This document shows positions 7,689-14,665 of a stretch of DNA of 64,000 nucleotides, in pieces. Location: contig NZ_JHXF01000001.1 in NCBI RefSeq assembly GCF_000621845.1, positions 124,001-188,000 of the forward strand, written 5' to 3'. This DNA is from Ruminococcus flavefaciens MA2007 (lineage in GTDB: Bacteria; Bacillota; Clostridia; Oscillospirales; Ruminococcaceae). The first letter of the stretch is position 1. Each line of letters begins with the position of its first letter. A program made the position numbers and the translations under genes. The notes under the pieces are model-generated. The model worked only from the letters and a program-made list of their open reading frames with translations. It had not been told where the DNA came from and searched no databases.

Positions 7689-7716
7689 TGTAGGGGCTGG
7701 CGTCCTCGACAGCCCA
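7689..7716 (+). repeat. REP-like palindrome, GGGCTG/CAGCCC arms
   Basis: TGTAGGGGCTG, spacer GCGTCCTCGA and CAGCCCA. The GTAG head is kept; the loop is longer than in the main form. Confidence 0.75.
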
Positions 7717-7717
7717 T

Positions 7718-7890
7718 TTAAGGGACGCCCTCTCTTGCAGGGCGTCCCTCTTCCAAAAACAGTCCACTGGACTGTTTTTGGAATTCACCCTTGCGGGGCG
7801 CCTTCGTTTCTTGGGCTCTGCCCAAACCCGCCAGAGGCGCTGCCTCTGGACTCCGCCAAAGGAACACAGTCCCTTTGGAATCCCATTCAT
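7718..7890 (+). repeat. Hairpin-string element, copy A
   Basis: About 173 bp of back-to-back hairpins: AGGGACGCCC/GGGCGTCCCT, CCAAAAACAGTCC/GGACTGTTTTTGG, TTGGGC/GCCCAA, CCAGAGGC/GCCTCTGG and CCAAAGG/CCTTTGG. Copies B (47512, opposite strand) and C (52964) share the order and keep pairing despite base changes. No ORF is supported here. The remaining 7891-7984 is AT-rich leader of the sigma gene, with a small GAAGCG/CGCTTC palindrome at 7952-7964. Confidence 0.85.
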
Positions 7891-7984
7891 AGGTTAATGA
7901 TATTTTTGCGTAAATTGCACGGAAATCCGTTTTTAAATTGTATATATTATTGAAGCGACGCTTCCGACGGAAAGGAGGAATACC

Positions 7985-8479
7985 ATGAATGATAATTCAG
8001 CGCTGTATGCATTCAATAAATTCGGTGACACAGTTCTGCGGACCGCCTTTGCCATGACGGGAAATTATACCGAGGCAGAGGACATAACACAGGAGGTCTT
8101 TCTGGCGCTCCATGCAAGACCGCAGGATTTTGAGTCCGATGAACACATGAAAGCATGGCTGCTTCGTTCAGCCATAAACCGCTGCAAAAACCTGAGAAAA
8201 AGCGCCCGTATGATGAAAAATTCTCCCCTTGACGAAGCTCTTGCAAGTACTCTGAGCTGCGAGTTTACGCCGAGAGACAACGAGATAAGAGAGATGATAG
8301 CAAAGCTCCCCGAAAAGTATTCATCGGTGATATTCCTCTATTATTTTGAGGAGTACACCGTAAAGGAGATAGCATCGCTTCTGGGAAAGAATGAAAATAC
8401 GGTCAGCTCGCTTTTGCAGCGCGGAAGAAAGAAACTGAAAACAGAGCTTGAAAAGGAGGGCTATGTATATGAGACCTAA
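7985..8479 (+). CDS. ECF-family RNA polymerase sigma factor
   Basis: A 164-aa alternative sigma factor with only regions 2 and 4. Region 2 is about residues 10-75 (GNYTEAEDITQEVFLALHAR, then LLRSAINRCKNLRK) and region 4 about 105-160 (LPEKYSSVIFLYYFEEYTVK, then the HTH IASLLGKNENTVSSLLQRG). It recruits RNA polymerase to a small stress or envelope regulon. The stop overlaps the next gene by 11 bp, and that gene is a single-pass membrane protein with a short cytoplasmic N-terminus, the usual anti-sigma layout. AAAGGAGG precedes the ATG. Confidence 0.92.
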   Translation: MNDNSALYAFNKFGDTVLRTAFAMTGNYTEAEDITQEVFLALHARPQDFESDEHMKAWLLRSAINRCKNLRKSARMMKNSPLDEALASTLSCEFTPRDNEIREMIAKLPEKYSSVIFLYYFEEYTVKEIASLLGKNENTVSSLLQRGRKKLKTELEKEGYVYET

Positions 8480-10265
8480 TGATTATAACGACCTTCTTAA
8501 AAAGATAAAGTGTACAGATGATTTCCGCAGCCGTATGCAGCAGAAGCTCACATCAGCTCCCGTTGAGACAACAGAATATGCGGACAGCGTAAGCGGTACT
8601 GACGTTATCACGGCAAAGCACCGTTTCGGCAGAGCAGCAGCCCTTGCAGCGGCATTCGTGCTTGTATGCGGAGCTGTGGGCGGCGGAGCATATCACCTTG
8701 CAAATGTCAATAAAACAACAAAAGAAAGTTCAGATATATCAGAAGCAGTACAATATGCTTCCATATACAGCAGGCTGAAAGCAAATAAGGAGCTGTATCA
8801 CGGTGACTTGGTTTTTAAGCAGGATTCAGAAGTAAAACTCCACAGCAGCGGACTGGATATTGAACCGTTCATAAGCTACATGGATAAGTTCGATACAGAT
8901 AATATGATAGATGCGGAGGATTTCGATGAGACCGGAAGAAGCATAACCATAGATTTCTACGAAAAAAAGTGCGATGAAGAGTTTGCGGCTAAGCTCGAGC
9001 AGGCAGCTAACGACGAGACAATAAATAGGATAAGCCTTTACGATGAAGCAAGCTATAATTTTACGCTTTATAATAATGGCTGTTATACAATGACAGATAA
9101 TGAATACAACAGAACCACATATCATTGTTTTACCGACGGAGAAAAGGTGTTCAATGATATTCTGGAGATGTATACAGACGGGGAAACAGTTGAGCAGTTC
9201 AACAACGTTTCAAAGACAGAAATGATGACTGCTCTCCAAAAAGGCTTTGACAACTATAACGACGGCAAAGCATATTACTATCCCGCAAACTCAAACAAGT
9301 CCATAGAGTGTATTGTCAAAGCCCGTACCGGCTTCAAGGACGAGCTCTGGGAGTTTGAATGGGAAAGAGCAGGTATACCGTCAGGTGATGTTGATCACTA
9401 TTATCTGGGCTTTACAATTAATGTAGACGGCTATATGCAGATATACATTGACGATATGGAGAATAATTACAAACTGAAAAACGACAGCGATCTTGAAGCA
9501 TTCAGAGCTGTTCTAAAAAAGCATCTCTCCGCAATTACTGAATTTGATAATGTTACCCTTTCAAAGCAATATGTGCTTGATATGTTTGATGATAATTATA
9601 CCGATGGTTCTGTTCTGTATAGCTTCTTCAACGGACAGATCACAGAAAACAGGAAATGTATCGTAAATGACGTTGACGGTCTTAAAAATGAGCTCTCTGA
9701 TCTTGAATGGGTGGTATCCATAGGCTCAAGAGATGAAAATGAGGAGTTCAATGACTACTACAACTATGTTGCAGGAGTTAAAATAAGCCGAAACGGTTAT
9801 ATATATCCTGATAGCGGCAGTAAATATAATGCTGTTATCAAGCTTAAAAACGAAAGTGATCTTGAATTGTTCAGAAGCATCCTTGACACGCATATAGTAC
9901 TCGATGATTATGGAAAAGTCGCTTCAAGCAGAGAGATACTTGATGCATTTCGTGAGGATTATAGCGGGGGAGAAGCCAAGTTCCGCGTTGACAGCGGACA
10001 GTTCACAGGAGATACAAAATGTACCGTAACTGATATTGACAGCCTGAAAAAAGAGCTTACAGAACTTAAATGGGTGACCTGCAAAAAAGATGAAAAGGGT
10101 ATCTACCAAAACTTCTACGTTGCAGGAGCTCTTATAAGCAGAAACGGCTATATCTACCCACAAAACGGCAGAACACCTATGTGTGCATACAAGCTGAAAG
10201 ACGAAAGCGATATTGAGAAGCTCTGCGAGATATGCGACAGATACATTGAAATAAAGAGCGAATAA
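8469..10265 (+). CDS. Membrane-anchored putative anti-sigma factor with three repeated extracellular domains
   Basis: A 598-aa protein. The cytoplasmic N-terminus (1-54) has a short helix pair (NDYNDLLKKIKCTDDFRSRM) of the type anti-sigma factors use. One membrane span is near 55-76, and the rest is outside. Three related ~115-aa repeats begin near 283, 400 and 520, each with a K-x-E-L-x-x-x-x-W segment, a GYIYP-like strand and L-K-x-x-S-D-x-E. The ATG at 8469 is chosen because AAGGAGG (8453-8459) is 9 bases away; ATGs at 8448 and 8463 are badly placed. Overlap with the sigma gene implies coupled translation. Its extracellular signal is unknown. No catalytic motif was recognised. Confidence 0.75.
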   Translation: MRPNDYNDLLKKIKCTDDFRSRMQQKLTSAPVETTEYADSVSGTDVITAKHRFGRAAALAAAFVLVCGAVGGGAYHLANVNKTTKESSDISEAVQYASIYSRLKANKELYHGDLVFKQDSEVKLHSSGLDIEPFISYMDKFDTDNMIDAEDFDETGRSITIDFYEKKCDEEFAAKLEQAANDETINRISLYDEASYNFTLYNNGCYTMTDNEYNRTTYHCFTDGEKVFNDILEMYTDGETVEQFNNVSKTEMMTALQKGFDNYNDGKAYYYPANSNKSIECIVKARTGFKDELWEFEWERAGIPSGDVDHYYLGFTINVDGYMQIYIDDMENNYKLKNDSDLEAFRAVLKKHLSAITEFDNVTLSKQYVLDMFDDNYTDGSVLYSFFNGQITENRKCIVNDVDGLKNELSDLEWVVSIGSRDENEEFNDYYNYVAGVKISRNGYIYPDSGSKYNAVIKLKNESDLELFRSILDTHIVLDDYGKVASSREILDAFREDYSGGEAKFRVDSGQFTGDTKCTVTDIDSLKKELTELKWVTCKKDEKGIYQNFYVAGALISRNGYIYPQNGRTPMCAYKLKDESDIEKLCEICDRYIEIKSE

Positions 10266-10277
10266 GCGCCGCAAGTG

Positions 10278-10306
10278 TTGCTCTTTTCATAATTCTATGA
10301 TATAAT
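10278..10306 (+). promoter_or_regulatory. Promoter of exoA
   Basis: TTGCTC, a 17-bp spacer and TATAAT (10301-10306). Transcription would start near 10313, just before the leader hairpin. Confidence 0.7.
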
Positions 10307-10315
10307 ATAAGAAAG

Positions 10316-10351
10316 TCTCCGCAGTCGGTATGGCTGCGGAGAAATTTTTTT
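10316..10351 (+). terminator. Terminator/attenuator hairpin in the exoA leader
   Basis: TCTCCGCAG/CTGCGGAGA 9-bp stem with a 9-nt loop, then AATTTTTTT. It lies downstream of the exoA promoter and 14 bp before the start codon, so it could attenuate exoA. It would also end read-through from the anti-sigma gene. Confidence 0.7.
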
Positions 10352-10364
10352 CGGAGGTATAACA

Positions 10365-11111
10365 ATGAAGCTCATATCATGGAACGTCAACGGCTTTCGA
10401 GCTTGTCTGCAAAAGGGCTTTGAGGACTTCTTCAAGGCTGCGGACGCTGATATATTCTGCTTACAGGAAACAAAAATGCAGCCCGACCAGGCGGACTTCA
10501 CGCCCGAGGGCTACCACATATATTTTCACAGCGCTATAAAGAAGGGCTACTCGGGAACGGCTGTTTTCAGCAAGACCGAGCCCATAAACGTGACCTACGG
10601 CATCAACGGAACTCACCTCGACGAGGGGCGCGTCATCACCTGCGAGTATGAGGACTTCTACTTCGTGTGCTGTTATGTTCCCAATGCGCAGGACGGTCTC
10701 AAGCGTATCGACTACCGCATGGAGTTCGAGGACGACATGAGGGCTTATCTTTCGGAGCTTGACAAGAAAAAGCCCGTTATCTACTGTGGCGACCTCAATG
10801 TAGCTCATAACGAGATAGACCTGAAAAATCCCAAGACCAACCGCGGCAACGCAGGCTTCTCCGACGAGGAGCGCGGCAAGTTCACGGAGCTTCTCGGCGC
10901 AGGCTTTGCGGATACATTCCGCAGACTTTACCCCGAGACTGTTACTTATTCGTGGTGGTCTTACCGCTTCAAGGCTCGCGAGAAGAACGCAGGCTGGCGT
11001 ATAGACTATTTCGTGGTGTCGGAGCGCCTTATGGAGCGCGTTAAGGACTCCGAGATACTGACAGACGTAATGGGCAGCGACCATTGCCCTGTAATGCTGA
11101 CTATAGAATAA
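10365..11111 (+). CDS. exoA: Exodeoxyribonuclease III / AP endonuclease
   Basis: A 248-aa Mg-dependent nuclease of the endonuclease/exonuclease/phosphatase fold that cleaves abasic sites in base excision repair and removes 3' blocks. Family signatures are LISWNVNGFRA at the N-terminus, CLQETKMQP (metal-binding Glu), YCGDLNVAHNEIDL, the WWSYR segment and the catalytic SDHCPVML at the C-terminus. Length is typical. CGGAGGT precedes the ATG. Its leader carries a terminator-like hairpin, suggesting regulated read-through. Confidence 0.95.
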   Translation: MKLISWNVNGFRACLQKGFEDFFKAADADIFCLQETKMQPDQADFTPEGYHIYFHSAIKKGYSGTAVFSKTEPINVTYGINGTHLDEGRVITCEYEDFYFVCCYVPNAQDGLKRIDYRMEFEDDMRAYLSELDKKKPVIYCGDLNVAHNEIDLKNPKTNRGNAGFSDEERGKFTELLGAGFADTFRRLYPETVTYSWWSYRFKAREKNAGWRIDYFVVSERLMERVKDSEILTDVMGSDHCPVMLTIE

Positions 11112-11320
11112 GCGCAGACGGTTGCGCTTAAAAGTTGAGAGTTGAGAATTGAGAGTTATAGAAGCAGCTACAACTCTGCTTTTTCTACTCACTATTCACT
11201 AATCACTGATAACTTCCGGGCGACCATAGGTCGTCCGGAGTGCCATGGTCAAAAAAGCCGCTTTTTTATTGCATATAATCTCATTTGTGCCTATTTCAGT
11301 TGAAATGGGGCGTTTTTTTA
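11111..11320. repeat. Intergenic tract of heptamer-like repeats and small hairpins
   Basis: AGCGCA/TGCGCT hairpin after exoA; then AGTTGAGAGTTGAGAATTG-type repeats (11131-11157) and ACTCACTATTCACTAATCAC-type repeats (11186-11211); CGACC/GGTCG hairpin (11216-11238); AAAAAAGC/GCTTTTTT palindrome (11251-11267). No gene is seen. Similar tracts adjoin REP palindromes elsewhere in the window. Confidence 0.6.
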
Positions 11321-11339
11321 TGTTATAATCATTATAACA
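11321..11339 (+). promoter_or_regulatory. 19-bp palindrome overlapping the GH5 promoter region
   Basis: TGTTATAATCATTATAACA is a perfect dyad around one central base and contains a TATAAT hexamer. It lies 22 bp before the GH5 start, so a repressor bound here would cover the -10 element or start site. Confidence 0.55.
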
Positions 11340-11361
11340 TTATAGTAGAGGAGACCTATAT

Positions 11362-12552
11362 ATGAGAAAGATATATCATGGGGATTACAAGGTCTCAGCT
11401 GCGGATATTGCTGAAAAAATGGGAGCAGGCTGGAATTACGGAAACACTCTCGAAGCCAACTTCGACGGAGAGCCTAACGAGACAGTCTGGGGCAACCCGA
11501 AAGCTTCACAGGAAATGGTAAACGCTGTTGCGGACGCAGGCTTCGGTACAGTGCGCATACCTATTTCCTATCTTAACAAAATTGACGACAGCAACGGCTT
11601 CAAAATAGACACAGAATGGCTGGAGCGCATTGTCGAGGTAGTGGATTACTGCTACAACAGGGGACTTTTTGTTATTATCAATATCCACGGCGACGGCTAC
11701 CATACTATCAATGGCAGCTGGCTTCTTTGCGACGGTGAAAATCAAAAATTTATCAAAGAAAAGTATGCGGCAGTGTGGCGGCAGATAGCCCAGCGTTTCG
11801 CTGATTACGACGAGCACCTCATCTTCGAGAACATGAACGAGGTCTTTGACGGCGTATACCACGAGCCCGTACCCGAATACTACGAGAATATCAACGACTA
11901 CGCGCAGATATTCGTGAATACTGTCCGCAGCACAGGTGGCAACAATACTCACCGCTGGCTGCTGGTTGCAGGCTGGAACACGGATATAAGCTATACCTGC
12001 GGAGGCTACGGCTTCCGACTTCCCGACGACAGCAGCAATACTGCCGACGAGAACAGGCTCATTCTGTCCGTCCACTGCTATGATCCGTGGGACTACTGCG
12101 GCGACGACAAGAAAAAGGTATACCTCTGGGGCGAAAAGGGACAGGAAATAATAAAGCTCAGTCACGCTGATCCCTGCAATATGGCTGACTGGGGCGACGA
12201 GGAGCACATCAAGGCTCAGTTCTCTCTGCTCAAGAGAAAGTACATAGACAAGGGCATACCCGTTGTTATGGGCGAGTTCGGCTGTATAGACAGGACTCAT
12301 AATGAGTTTCCCGACAGGATAGCCGAGAACCGCGCATACTACGACGGCTTTGTAGCAGGTACAGCGGCGCAGAACGGTATAACTCCCGTATACTGGGACA
12401 ACGGCTACAACGGCAAGCACGGCTTCGGACTTTTTGACCGCAGGACTCTTACACAGACGCAGCCCGAGCTTATCGAGGCTATAGTCTGCGGCGTCAAGAA
12501 CAAGGATCCCATGTCAGGACGAGAAGCCCTGATACACAGATATACTGTATAA
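11362..12552 (+). CDS. Glycoside hydrolase family 5 (cytoplasmic endo-glucanase type)
   Basis: A 396-aa GH5 (beta/alpha)8 hydrolase cleaving beta-1,4-glucan-type chains by retention. The acid/base Glu160 lies in ENMNEV and the nucleophile Glu305 in VMGEFG; GAGWNYGNTLEAN opens the barrel. No signal peptide, dockerin or carbohydrate-binding module is visible, unlike secreted ruminococcal cellulases, so it probably acts inside the cell on imported cello-oligosaccharides. Exact subfamily and substrate are not assigned. GAGGAG precedes the ATG. Its terminator is split by a repeat element. Confidence 0.9.
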   Translation: MRKIYHGDYKVSAADIAEKMGAGWNYGNTLEANFDGEPNETVWGNPKASQEMVNAVADAGFGTVRIPISYLNKIDDSNGFKIDTEWLERIVEVVDYCYNRGLFVIINIHGDGYHTINGSWLLCDGENQKFIKEKYAAVWRQIAQRFADYDEHLIFENMNEVFDGVYHEPVPEYYENINDYAQIFVNTVRSTGGNNTHRWLLVAGWNTDISYTCGGYGFRLPDDSSNTADENRLILSVHCYDPWDYCGDDKKKVYLWGEKGQEIIKLSHADPCNMADWGDEEHIKAQFSLLKRKYIDKGIPVVMGEFGCIDRTHNEFPDRIAENRAYYDGFVAGTAAQNGITPVYWDNGYNGKHGFGLFDRRTLTQTQPELIEAIVCGVKNKDPMSGREALIHRYTV

Positions 12553-12557
12553 ATACA

Positions 12558-12571
12558 GGGGACGGCGTCCC
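12558..12571. repeat. Short GGGACGGCGTCCC palindrome
   Basis: GGGACG/CGTCCC around one base, just after GH5. It matches the core of the GTAG palindrome at 44588 but lacks the GTAG head. Confidence 0.45.
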
Positions 12572-12573
12572 GT

Positions 12574-12930
12574 AAAAAGCTCCCGATTACCCGTAGTATT
12601 TATAAAGAAGTTTTATGCTTATTATTGAGAGAACCCCTTTTGAAAAAGGGGCTTCTCTCAAACTCTCTCCCTAAAACTTTCGTTTTGTTTTTTCTCAGAT
12701 AGGGCGCTCCTGCATTTTGCAGGGCTTTTTTATTTATGAAGCGCCCTATCTGCGAAAAAACCAGATAAAAGTCTTTGGAAGGGGGTATGGGGGTGACTCC
12801 CCGCAGTGCGGGGAGATGTCCGCAGGACAGAGGGGCGCGCCTCCGTCAGAGGAACCTTTCCTCAGAAAGGTTTCCCCCATAATTAAATATAAGCTTCTAT
12901 ATGAGTATCACGGGAAATCGGGAGCTTTTT
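12574..12930. repeat. Foldback element copy 1 inside the GH5 terminator
   Basis: Outermost arms AAAAAGCTCCCGATT (12574-12588) and AATCGGGAGCTTTTT (12916-12930) pair perfectly over 15 bp and look like the original GH5 terminator. The 327 bp between them form an imperfect giant inverted repeat with a further stem AGATAGGGCGCT/AGCGCCCTATCT (12698-12752 region) holding an inner CCTGCA/TGCAGG hairpin and T run. The right arm contains a ~60-bp cassette (12793-12852). Copy 2 is at 39063 in opposite orientation. ORFs across it are spurious. Confidence 0.8.
12793..12852 (+). repeat. 60-bp hairpin cassette in foldback copy 1
   Basis: Three small hairpins in a row: CTCCCCGC/GCGGGGAG, TGTCC/GGACA and CCTC/GAGG, beginning TGACTCC and ending GTCAGAGG. 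It interrupts the right arm here, whereas in copy 2 it interrupts the other arm; the matching arm of each partner is uninterrupted. Confidence 0.75.
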
Positions 12931-12982
12931 TGTGCCTCCATGAGAAACAGAAAAAAATTATTGAAAAACGATAATTTTCTAT

Positions 12983-13010
12983 TGACAAATGATATTTTAT
13001 GTGATATACT
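12983..13010 (+). promoter_or_regulatory. Promoter of the DUF2975-XRE operon
   Basis: TTGACA, 16-bp spacer and TATACT, 62 bp before the first start codon. Confidence 0.75.
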
Positions 13011-13071
13011 ATAGTCACAGTAAGAAAAAAGTTTCGGAAATTGCAATTTTTATAAAAAGGAGCTCGTGCTT

Positions 13072-13539
13072 ATGTGGAACAAGGATAAATCACTGTTTTT
13101 ATCGCGGATACTGACTGTCGTGGCGGCTTTTACGGCTGTTTTCGTAGCATTCTTTATCCCGACTATCGCTGACTGGTACAGATACGAAATGGCTTTTGAA
13201 GCCGAGAGCATTTTCTCCCGTGATACCATGTTCATTCCCATGTGTGTGACCTTGTATCTCTGCGACGGACTGGCACTCTTAGCACTGTGGAAGCTCCATG
13301 TGCTCCTGAGAAACATCAGCAGGGACGACGTATTCATACCGCAGAACACCTCCTGTCTCAGGTGGATATCGTGGATATGCATGGGCGTGGGAGCAGTTCT
13401 CATGGCATTCGGTCTGTGGAGCACTATATTCGCATTCTTCGGTATGTGCGCAGTAATGTTCGGATTGATAATGAGAGTCCTCAAAAATGTATTTGAAAAG
13501 GCAGTAGAAATAAAGTCGGAAAACGACTTTACGATATAA
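13072..13539 (+). CDS. DUF2975-type four-helix membrane protein
   Basis: A 155-aa integral membrane protein with four hydrophobic segments (about residues 9-29, 52-72, 93-113 and 115-137). The layout and its position directly before a small XRE regulator match the DUF2975 family, whose members are almost always paired with a YozG/YvaO-like HTH protein. Biochemical role is unknown. The ATG at 13072 is taken because GGAG (13059-13062) is 9 bases away; a GTG at 13066 is too close. The stop lies within the ribosome-binding region of the next gene. Confidence 0.7.
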   Translation: MWNKDKSLFLSRILTVVAAFTAVFVAFFIPTIADWYRYEMAFEAESIFSRDTMFIPMCVTLYLCDGLALLALWKLHVLLRNISRDDVFIPQNTSCLRWISWICMGVGAVLMAFGLWSTIFAFFGMCAVMFGLIMRVLKNVFEKAVEIKSENDFTI

Positions 13540-13553
13540 TGGGGGTGTTTTTC

Positions 13554-13760
13554 ATGCCAATCGTAGTAAATCTTGATGTAATGATGGCAAAGCGAAAGAT
13601 ATCCTCTCAGGACCTTGCAGAAAAGGTGGGTATCACTACCGCCAATCTTTCCATACTGAAAACGGGCAAGGCAAAGGCGGTCCGCTTCTCGACTCTGGAG
13701 AGGATATGCGACGAGCTTGACTGCCAGCCGGGAGATATACTTGAATTCAAACGTGATTAA
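13554..13760 (+). CDS. XRE-family HTH regulator
   Basis: A 68-aa single-domain DNA-binding protein of the Cro/CI fold. The recognition unit is SSQDLAEKVGITTANLSILK, followed by FSTLERICDELDCQPGDILE, the common YozG-like ending. GGGGGTG lies 7 bases before the ATG at 13554; an upstream in-frame ATG at 13539 overlaps the previous stop. It probably controls its own operon. Bases 13761-13869 after it contain no recognised gene. Confidence 0.88.
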   Translation: MPIVVNLDVMMAKRKISSQDLAEKVGITTANLSILKTGKAKAVRFSTLERICDELDCQPGDILEFKRD

Positions 13761-13869
13761 GCAAAGACGAAAATAACGGATATGGTGGAGCAGAAGGAGC
13801 TTCTGCCGTACCGTGGCAAGCTTATAACCTATTATGCATATATTTATAATAAGTAAAGGTGGTGCTGTT

Positions 13870-14166
13870 ATGAAAAAGGCAATGACTGTTAAGCGTGAAC
13901 TCAAATACACATACGGCATAGATATTGCTCTGTGCGTGTTCAATTTCCTCATATGCACTGTGCTGTGTGCAGGGGGCAGTGAATGGCTCAATATCGCGGG
14001 AGTCGTCGCATTTGTCACAGCCCTGATACCCATAGGCTTCAGGCGGCTGTACTACAAGGACGAGACCAATCCAAAGTCCGTAGACAGGATAATGGCATTA
14101 TACAGAACAGCGCAGGCATTGCTTATGCTGTACGGTATCGACTTTTTCCTTATAGCAGGTGTCTGA
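13870..14166 (+). CDS. Small membrane protein, unknown
   Basis: A 98-aa protein with three hydrophobic segments (about 15-32, 37-56 and 76-96) and a basic loop GFRRLYYKDETNPKS between the second and third. No family was recognised. AAAGGTGG lies 7 bases before the ATG. It is followed one base after its stop by another membrane-anchored ORF, so the two are probably translated together. Its place between a DUF2975/XRE pair and a DUF4173 gene suggests an envelope-related cluster. Confidence 0.6.
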   Translation: MKKAMTVKRELKYTYGIDIALCVFNFLICTVLCAGGSEWLNIAGVVAFVTALIPIGFRRLYYKDETNPKSVDRIMALYRTAQALLMLYGIDFFLIAGV

Positions 14167-14167
14167 T

Positions 14168-14596
14168 ATGAAGGAAAGCGAGGAACTTAAAAATGAGCTT
14201 AGGCGTATCGTTCGGGAATTGCTGCTACTGCTTTCTCTGATATTGATAATAGTAGCAGTCTGTTTAGTAAAGGAATACTTTGACAAACATTATACGCATT
14301 TTAATGCCGAAAGAACTGCACTCATGGAGAGGATATTTGATATAACCGTCGATGATAATGTTAAACTGAAACGATATTCAGATGAAAGTATACTAATTGC
14401 GATAGATCAGAGACTTGAGCTTGAAACAGATGATTATGAGAGATTCATTGCAGAAAATGTAAATGCCGCTCTTAAACTTGATGAAAGCCGCAGAGACGGC
14501 GAAATAATTTATAAGTATGTAAATTACCGTACGGATATGAAGATAACAGAGCTTGAAAAAGGAGGCTATCTGATAGCATTACATCATTGGGAGTAA
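14168..14596 (+). CDS. Single-pass membrane protein, unknown
   Basis: A 142-aa protein: charged N-terminus (1-15), one transmembrane helix rich in Leu/Ile (about 17-38), then a soluble Glu/Asp-rich domain. No family recognised. The ATG at 14168 is chosen over a GTG at 14159; AGGTG precedes it by 6 bases and it begins right after the previous stop. Codon use is more AT-rich than in neighbouring genes by eye. Confidence 0.6.
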   Translation: MKESEELKNELRRIVRELLLLLSLILIIVAVCLVKEYFDKHYTHFNAERTALMERIFDITVDDNVKLKRYSDESILIAIDQRLELETDDYERFIAENVNAALKLDESRRDGEIIYKYVNYRTDMKITELEKGGYLIALHHWE

Positions 14597-14665
14597 AAAA
14601 ATATTACTGTCAGTGCCATATCCGCTTAAAATGGCTTTTAGAAAATAAAAAAGGAGTAAAAGATC

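Noticed and set aside
7567-7953. ORFs of about 107-110 codons on both strands after trxA
   Set aside because: Both cover the hairpin-string repeat and terminator; no start signals.
11506-12420. 304-codon minus-strand ORF opposite GH5
   Set aside because: Shadow frame; the GH5 reading has catalytic residues and a proper start.
12717-12974. 85-codon ORF after GH5
   Set aside because: Lies wholly within the foldback repeat; its codons are hairpin sequence.
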